Shown here: in pieces, positions 22,118-24,867 of the stretch
Layout: every line of letters starts with the position of its first letter
How positions within the stretch are numbered: position 1 is the first letter of the stretch
Made by a program: the position numbers and the translations under genes
The notes under the pieces: generated by a model
Told to the model about the DNA's origin: nothing
Seen by the model: the letters and a program-made list of their open reading frames with translations, nothing else
Databases searched by the model: none
From: an uncultured Bacteroidales bacterium
GTDB taxonomy: Bacteria > Bacteroidota > Bacteroidia > Bacteroidales > FEN-979
NCBI GenBank assembly: GCA_903928285.1
Contig: CAIYQH010000274.1
Span: 1-24,867 of the forward strand
Reading direction: 5' to 3'
DNA length: 24,867 bases

Positions 22118-24649
22118 CTACTGTACAACAATTTTTCTGTAAAAAATATCCGTTCCCGCTTCGATCCTCGCTTGGTAAACACCTTTGGCAACATGGCCGA
22201 GGTTAAAAAGCAGCGGCTCTTTCTCCTGAAACACCTTCGACAGGATAACTTTTCCTGTGCCATCCGATATGGCAACACTGGCAACCCCGGATGTAAGGTT
22301 TTTGGTCCTGATCTCAAAAACGCCGTCATTCGGATTGGGCACCACCAGCAAATCCTCCTTTGTCAGTTCATCGATAGCCGTTGTTCCGTCCTGGGTGACG
22401 GTAACCACCACCGGGGATAATCCGGCCACGGTCACCGTAATGGCAGCGACACGCTGCCCGGGCGTAACATGAGATGTATAGGTGGCTAAAATGGATCCGT
22501 TGCCGCTTCCTGCCAGCGTTACCATACACCATGGCTGGCTGCTGGAAACTGTCCATGAGGTGTTGGATGTTACGAAAAAGGTGACATTCCCGGCCGTTGC
22601 ACCCACATTCTGGTTGGGCGGCGCAACGCTGAGCAAAGGCGCAGCGCCGGCCTGGGTTACAGTAACCACGACGGGAGAAAGCCCCGTTACCGTTATCGTG
22701 ATACTGGCAACTCTTGACAAAACACCGGTATTTTCAGCATAGTTCACATACAGCGTTCCGTTGCCTGTTCCCTGGCTGGTAACCAGGCACCATGTCTGAT
22801 CGCTGACCACGGTCCAGGCGGCATTGGAGGTCACGGCAAAACTAGTGGAGCCGGCTGCACTGGAGACATTCTGGTTGGTAGGTGTGACGGTGAGGGTGGG
22901 TGCTCCTCCTGTAGTGCCGGTGATCAGCACATCGTCGATGGCCCAGGAGTATCCCCAGGTTCCTGTATAATTCCATTTGAACCTGACCTGGCTGTGACCT
23001 GCAACCCCGGCGACCGCCGCGTTGTAAACTGCAGGATTGGTGGCTGAAGTTGTGGTAAACTGGATGATCTGCGACCAGGTGGCCCCGTTGTCAGTGCTGC
23101 TCGACAGCATTCCCGAAGATCCTGCATAGGATTTGAAATAGTGGTTGAACGAAAGATTTACAGTGGCATATGTTGTCAGGTCAAGCACCGGCGAGACCAG
23201 GTCGCAATTCTGCGAATTTCCGCTGCCGTATCCACCGCTGTTGAGGAAGGCATAGTTGCCGTTCAGGGCGGGCAACGGGGTTTGACCGGTCATCGCGCCA
23301 AAGGCCCATAATTCGCCGTTTCCCTGGTGATCCACCTGCGACCAGCAGGATGGTAGGGAGGTGGTGCTGAACCCTTCGCTGAAAGGCAGTGTAAAACTGG
23401 CACAAGTGGTGGTGAACTGCTGGTCGCCGCCATTGATGGTACTCGTACCGGCAACCCCGACCAGCCTGAAATGATAGGTAGTGCCGGTTGAAAGTCCGGT
23501 AATCAATGCATTGACATTGGTGGTAGTGGTACCCGAGCCTGCTGAAACAACAGGCGTATTATTTCCGTAAGCCGTGGTGGCGCCCCATTCGAAATGCCAG
23601 GAGGTGGCAACCCCGTTCGGGTTGACCGACCCGTTCAGGGTGGCCTGTGTCTGGGTGATACCGGTAGCTGCGAGGGTGGTTATGGCAGGGCCGGCGGAAG
23701 ATGCCAGCCAGATCGTGGCATTCATAATGACCAGCCGGTGGTTGCCGCCGGCATCTCCCGTCCAGCCGTTGTAGAGCTGGTCGTTCGGATCGCCTGTGCC
23801 GTCGTCGCAGGGAGAGCTGTCGCCGAAACCCACCACCTTCCCGCTCCCGTAGGTCGCGTGGGCGATCATCACATTGGAATTCCCGAAGGCGGAGCCGGTT
23901 TTGTAAACCACACCGGTAATGCTGCTGTTGGATGAAGGGGTGAGGGTCATCGAAGTGCCGTTGCTCCACATGGCGGCGGTGACATTACCCATGGGGCCGT
24001 GTAACAAAGGATCGCCGGGCAGGGAGGGTATGTTGGTGGTCGTTTCTGAGAAATCGGCATAATCGAAGGTAAGGCCGAAGGGATTGACCTGTACCGTATT
24101 GTTACTCATGAAGTCATTCCAGATATGGGGAGAATCCCACCCGTCGTTGTTACGGTCGGAAAGGTTATGGTCAGAAACCATGAACAAGCCTCCGCCATTC
24201 TGTACAAACTGCATCATGGCAGTCATTTCGGATGCTGTAAAAACAATATTGGGTTCACACACCACGAAAACCTTGTAATTCGACAGGTCCTGCGCATTGC
24301 CTGCATTTCCGTAAGTGATCTGCCCGTTGTAGGGAAGGGTTTCGACATGATAACCCTGTTTCACGCAATCAATTCCCCATGCAGAAATGCCACCCTCCCA
24401 ATAGGTTTCGGTGGTGGATGAAGTTACAGTCGATTGCGCCGGCGTAGGCAGCTGCTGCGGATTGGACTCATTTCCCTGGCCTACCACGGCAGGGCCGTTG
24501 GTAAACCCAAGGTTATGGGTATCAGCATCAATCACCCAGTCGGCATTGCCCGCCGTTTCTGCCTTTGTAGCATCAAACAGGATCTTGACCTGGCTTTTCC
24601 CAACCTGGGCAAACAGGATCAGGAAGACGAAAAAGAAAAGATGTTTCAT
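22118..24649 (-). CDS. Large modular secreted protein: GATase-like, FN3, anchor-J, two BACON, T9SS domain
   Basis: The 843-residue protein has a signal peptide (1-19). Residues 21-316 resemble the DUF4350/GldG-like GATase fold (ILFDATKAETAGNADWV, VFVVCEPN, NGGGLFMVSDHN). Next come a fibronectin III domain (about 321-415), a choice-of-anchor-J/MAM-like domain (418-580) and two BACON domains (584-668 and 671-755). A type A T9SS C-terminal domain closes it (766-843; VVPNPNDGVFEI to YRKIVVQ). No catalytic triad is evident in the first domain, so carbohydrate or protein binding is a guess. BACON domains often occur in mucin- or glycan-interacting Bacteroidetes proteins. A promoter lies at 24668-24695. 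The two BACON domains are clearly related at protein level and end identically (LSPVVVTVTQ). Confidence 0.88.
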   Translation of the reverse strand: MKHLFFFVFLILFAQVGKSQVKILFDATKAETAGNADWVIDADTHNLGFTNGPAVVGQGNESNPQQLPTPAQSTVTSSTTETYWEGGISAWGIDCVKQGYHVETLPYNGQITYGNAGNAQDLSNYKVFVVCEPNIVFTASEMTAMMQFVQNGGGLFMVSDHNLSDRNNDGWDSPHIWNDFMSNNTVQVNPFGLTFDYADFSETTTNIPSLPGDPLLHGPMGNVTAAMWSNGTSMTLTPSSNSSITGVVYKTGSAFGNSNVMIAHATYGSGKVVGFGDSSPCDDGTGDPNDQLYNGWTGDAGGNHRLVIMNATIWLASSAGPAITTLAATGITQTQATLNGSVNPNGVATSWHFEWGATTAYGNNTPVVSAGSGTTTTNVNALITGLSTGTTYHFRLVGVAGTSTINGGDQQFTTTCASFTLPFSEGFSTTSLPSCWSQVDHQGNGELWAFGAMTGQTPLPALNGNYAFLNSGGYGSGNSQNCDLVSPVLDLTTYATVNLSFNHYFKSYAGSSGMLSSSTDNGATWSQIIQFTTTSATNPAVYNAAVAGVAGHSQVRFKWNYTGTWGYSWAIDDVLITGTTGGAPTLTVTPTNQNVSSAAGSTSFAVTSNAAWTVVSDQTWCLVTSQGTGNGTLYVNYAENTGVLSRVASITITVTGLSPVVVTVTQAGAAPLLSVAPPNQNVGATAGNVTFFVTSNTSWTVSSSQPWCMVTLAGSGNGSILATYTSHVTPGQRVAAITVTVAGLSPVVVTVTQDGTTAIDELTKEDLLVVPNPNDGVFEIRTKNLTSGVASVAISDGTGKVILSKVFQEKEPLLFNLGHVAKGVYQARIEAGTDIFYRKIVVQ
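22385..22900 (-). repeat. Tandem duplication of a BACON-domain segment
   Basis: Two BACON modules (22900-22646 and 22639-22385) are offset by 261 bases and share visible DNA similarity, for example at their 3' ends. They point to an in-frame tandem duplication. Confidence 0.65.
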
Positions 24650-24667
24650 GGGTTGATTTAGAGACTA

Positions 24668-24695
24668 CAAAGGTACGAAAATGCATGTCCGGCAA
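24668..24695 (-). promoter_or_regulatory. Promoter of the 22118 gene
   Basis: On the minus strand TTG (24695-24693) and TACCTTTG (24675-24668) are separated by 17 bases. The predicted transcription start is near 24664, giving a 15-base leader. Confidence 0.6.
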
Positions 24696-24723
24696 CCCCG
24701 TTTTTTCCCGATCCGGGGTTTTT
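24694..24723 (+). terminator. Stem-loop with T tract, plus strand
   Basis: AACCCCG (24694-24700) pairs with CGGGGTT (24714-24720) around a 13-base loop, and the T run continues to 24723. An alternative short hairpin CCCG-ATC-CGGG (24707-24717) competes. It looks like an intrinsic terminator for plus-strand transcription, but no plus-strand gene precedes it, and it overlaps the -33 side of the minus-strand promoter. Confidence 0.3.
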
Positions 24724-24831
24724 ACCGGCAAAAGGCAACCGGTGATCTAACCTGAATTATTCACAAACCCAAATTACGACAAAAAAATGGTGCCAGGGAG
24801 AGTGTGCAGCCAAATTTTCATTCTCACAGGG

Positions 24832-24867
24832 CTAACTGACAATGATTTTTTGACCGGGCCTGAGAAA
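24832..24867 (-). CDS. Possible C-terminal tail of a further minus-strand gene
   Basis: Read on the minus strand from the right edge, 11 codons (FLRPGQKIIVS) end in TAG. The end KIIVS resembles the last strand of T9SS sorting domains, as in KKIMV and YRKIVVQ of two other proteins here. With so few codons, chance is a real alternative. A plus-strand frame starting ATG at 24787 is also open to the edge. Confidence 0.2.
   Translation of the reverse strand, partial: FLRPGQKIIVS

Overview
The window looks like chromosomal DNA of a Bacteroidetes (Bacteroidota) bacterium, probably an environmental, Bacteroidales-like lineage. Three proteins carry type IX secretion (T9SS) C-terminal sorting domains. 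PKD, BACON and choice-of-anchor-J type domains occur. Ribosome binding sites are weak. At least seven transcription units begin with the Bacteroidetes -7 promoter element TAnnTTTG (or TAnnTTTA). I saw no phage, insertion sequence, CRISPR array, rRNA or tRNA.

Layout. 1-829: 3' part of a secreted PKD/T9SS protein. 918-2384 (+): rsmE and a DUF4159 protein. 2439-4250 (-): the translational GTPase gene typA. 4251-4669: a 419-base non-coding region with divergent promoters and several inverted repeats. 4670-8598 (+): a T9SS cargo protein, a papain-like protease without signal peptide, and a CrtI/retinol-saturase-like FAD oxidoreductase whose predicted transcript is almost leaderless. 8601-9062 (-): a small membrane-anchored coiled-coil protein. 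9171-19801 (-): a co-directional block read in the order dnaE, trxA, DUF58, valS, an extended SDR reductase, and a Tet(M)/EF-G-like GTPase. 19947-20816 (+): a DUF2231 membrane protein and a glyoxalase-fold (VOC) protein. 20970-22049 (+): a stand-alone seven-bladed propeller lipoprotein. 22118-24649 (-): a large modular T9SS protein. 24650-24867: promoter DNA and perhaps the last codons of another minus-strand gene.

Most of the window is core housekeeping (translation, replication, redox) mixed with secreted or surface proteins. Promoter positions correct several starts: rsmE at 918, the oxidoreductase at 7036, valS at 14907, DUF2231 at 19947; dnaE is placed at 19801 by its conserved N-terminus. 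No complete new defence or mobile system is visible. The best leads are the structured ~144-base leader of the 4670 gene, the GTPase paired with an SDR reductase, the solitary coiled-coil protein with an operator-like palindrome at its promoter, and the solitary seven-bladed lipoprotein. Assignments come from reading motifs, not from database searches.
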